Origin: Saccoglossus kowalevskii
Lineage: Eukaryota; Hemichordata; Enteropneusta; Harrimaniidae
DNA: 20,008 nucleotides
NCBI RefSeq assembly: GCF_000003605.2
Contig: NW_003134343.1
Coordinates: forward strand, 366,877-386,884
Direction: 5' to 3'
The notes under the pieces were generated by a model. That model saw only the letters and a program-made list of their open reading frames with translations. It made no database searches and was not told where the DNA came from. A program made the translations under genes and the position numbers. Below are positions 19,501 through 20,008 of the stretch, one piece after another; the first letter of the stretch is position 1; each line of letters starts with the position of its first letter.

Positions 19501-19659
19501 GGACGCGATACAAATATCATACATGGCATATATTGCCGAACATCGCCGGCTTCGCTGATTCTTGCACAACAAAATCTTGCTTGGTAATAAAAGGGACTAA
19601 AAGCGTAATATGTTACCCGCATCTTTATTCGCTTGTCAAATGACGGTCAAGTACCCTAC

Positions 19660-19810
19660 ACCAATCAGAATGCATGTAATGAAGAAGCTCTGACGTCTAA
19701 TGCGATTGCGCATGTCTGTTAAGTCTAAAACGGAACAATTTTGCAGACGAGCTGGTGCTCGGAACGACTGACGAGCACTGACAGTACTGCATAACTACGC
19801 ATAAAAAGGT
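19660..19810 (+). promoter_or_regulatory. Candidate promoter and first-exon donor at right edge
   Basis: Within 55 bases lie a full CCAAT box (ACCAATCAGA, 19660-19669), a CRE-like TGACGTC (19691-19697) and an NRF-1-like TTGCGCATG (19706-19714). About 95 bases further on, AAG|GTTAGT (19808/19809) is an acceptable splice donor. This order suits a TATA-less housekeeping-type promoter with an untranslated first exon of a + strand gene continuing beyond the window. GTGCTCG (19755-19761) and CGAGCAC (19772-19778) form a small hairpin inside the putative leader. No start codon with a sustained frame precedes the donor. The interpretation is inference from motifs. Confidence 0.33.
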
Positions 19811-20008
19811 TAGTTTACTGATTTTGTTTACCCTTTTTGCTGTTTATTTCCTCAGCCATGTGTTTGAGTTGGTCTGTAAAACTGGACAGGGCCTGTGATT
19901 TGGCAAATCGGGCGAGAGAAAAATCGATCGCCTGACCAAAAAAATAAACACTGCTTTAACGGTCTTTAAAAACAAATATGCCGAACGTTTATGGTACAAA
20001 TGATTACA
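19811..20008. other. Right-edge sequence, possibly intron
   Basis: Nothing is recognised in these last 200 bases. If the donor at 19809 is used, they would be the start of an intron. Confidence 0.3.

Noticed and set aside
1-20008. A new multi-gene system, CRISPR array, phage or operon
   Set aside because: There are no regularly spaced identical repeats with unique spacers, no dense gene packing, and no long coding sequences. The window reads as eukaryotic noncoding DNA with small repeats.

Overview
This looks like a stretch of nuclear DNA from an animal, most likely a marine invertebrate. The DNA is AT-rich, stop codons are dense in all six frames, and no open frame exceeds 134 codons. It carries miniature inverted-repeat elements, a minisatellite, microsatellite tracts, and splice and promoter motifs of animal type. 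There is no rRNA or tRNA gene that I can support, no operon-like packing and no CRISPR array. A mollusc or similar lophotrochozoan is my best guess, from the general look of the repeats. That is an impression, not a demonstration.

I find no gene that can be identified with confidence. The number and length of open frames are about what chance gives in 20 kb of this composition (roughly ten frames of 80 or more codons expected). The window is therefore best read as intergenic or intronic DNA with a few possible exons. Candidates, all low confidence and all on the + strand, are a short start-codon exon with a donor at 11227-11366, possible terminal exons at 10415-10558 and 13808-14069, and an exon region at 14471-14888 where two frames compete. 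A strong splice donor with no clear coding exon sits at 6889. A promoter-like cluster (CCAAT box, CRE-like site, NRF-1-like half site, then a splice donor) lies at the right edge, 19660-19810.

The best-supported content is repeats. Two copies of one ~133-bp foldback element lie at 994-1126 and, inverted, at 16764-16897. They are about 90% identical and share a 31-bp identical block. A lone end of the same family is at 11121-11143. A second, unrelated element with 11-bp terminal inverted repeats spans 11599-11821. A degenerate minisatellite of six ~32-bp units fills 19310-19500. An old interspersed repeat with internally repeated segments lies at 9629-10070. Smaller hairpins, a 16-base poly-C tract and a 28-bp direct repeat are listed separately.

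Layout: 1-993 featureless; 994-1126 foldback element; 1127-4110 noncoding with two hairpins and an NRF-1-like site; 4111-4436 TATA box and a small open frame; 4437-8855 mostly featureless apart from a splice donor and poly-C; 8856-10070 TG repeat and old interspersed repeat; 10308-11821 hairpin, candidate exons and two mobile-element remnants; 11822-13760 featureless; 13761-14888 candidate exons; 14889-16763 featureless apart from a GC-rich patch; 16764-16897 foldback element; 16898-19309 hairpins and a direct repeat; 19310-20008 minisatellite and possible promoter. Nothing here shows genes working together in a system.
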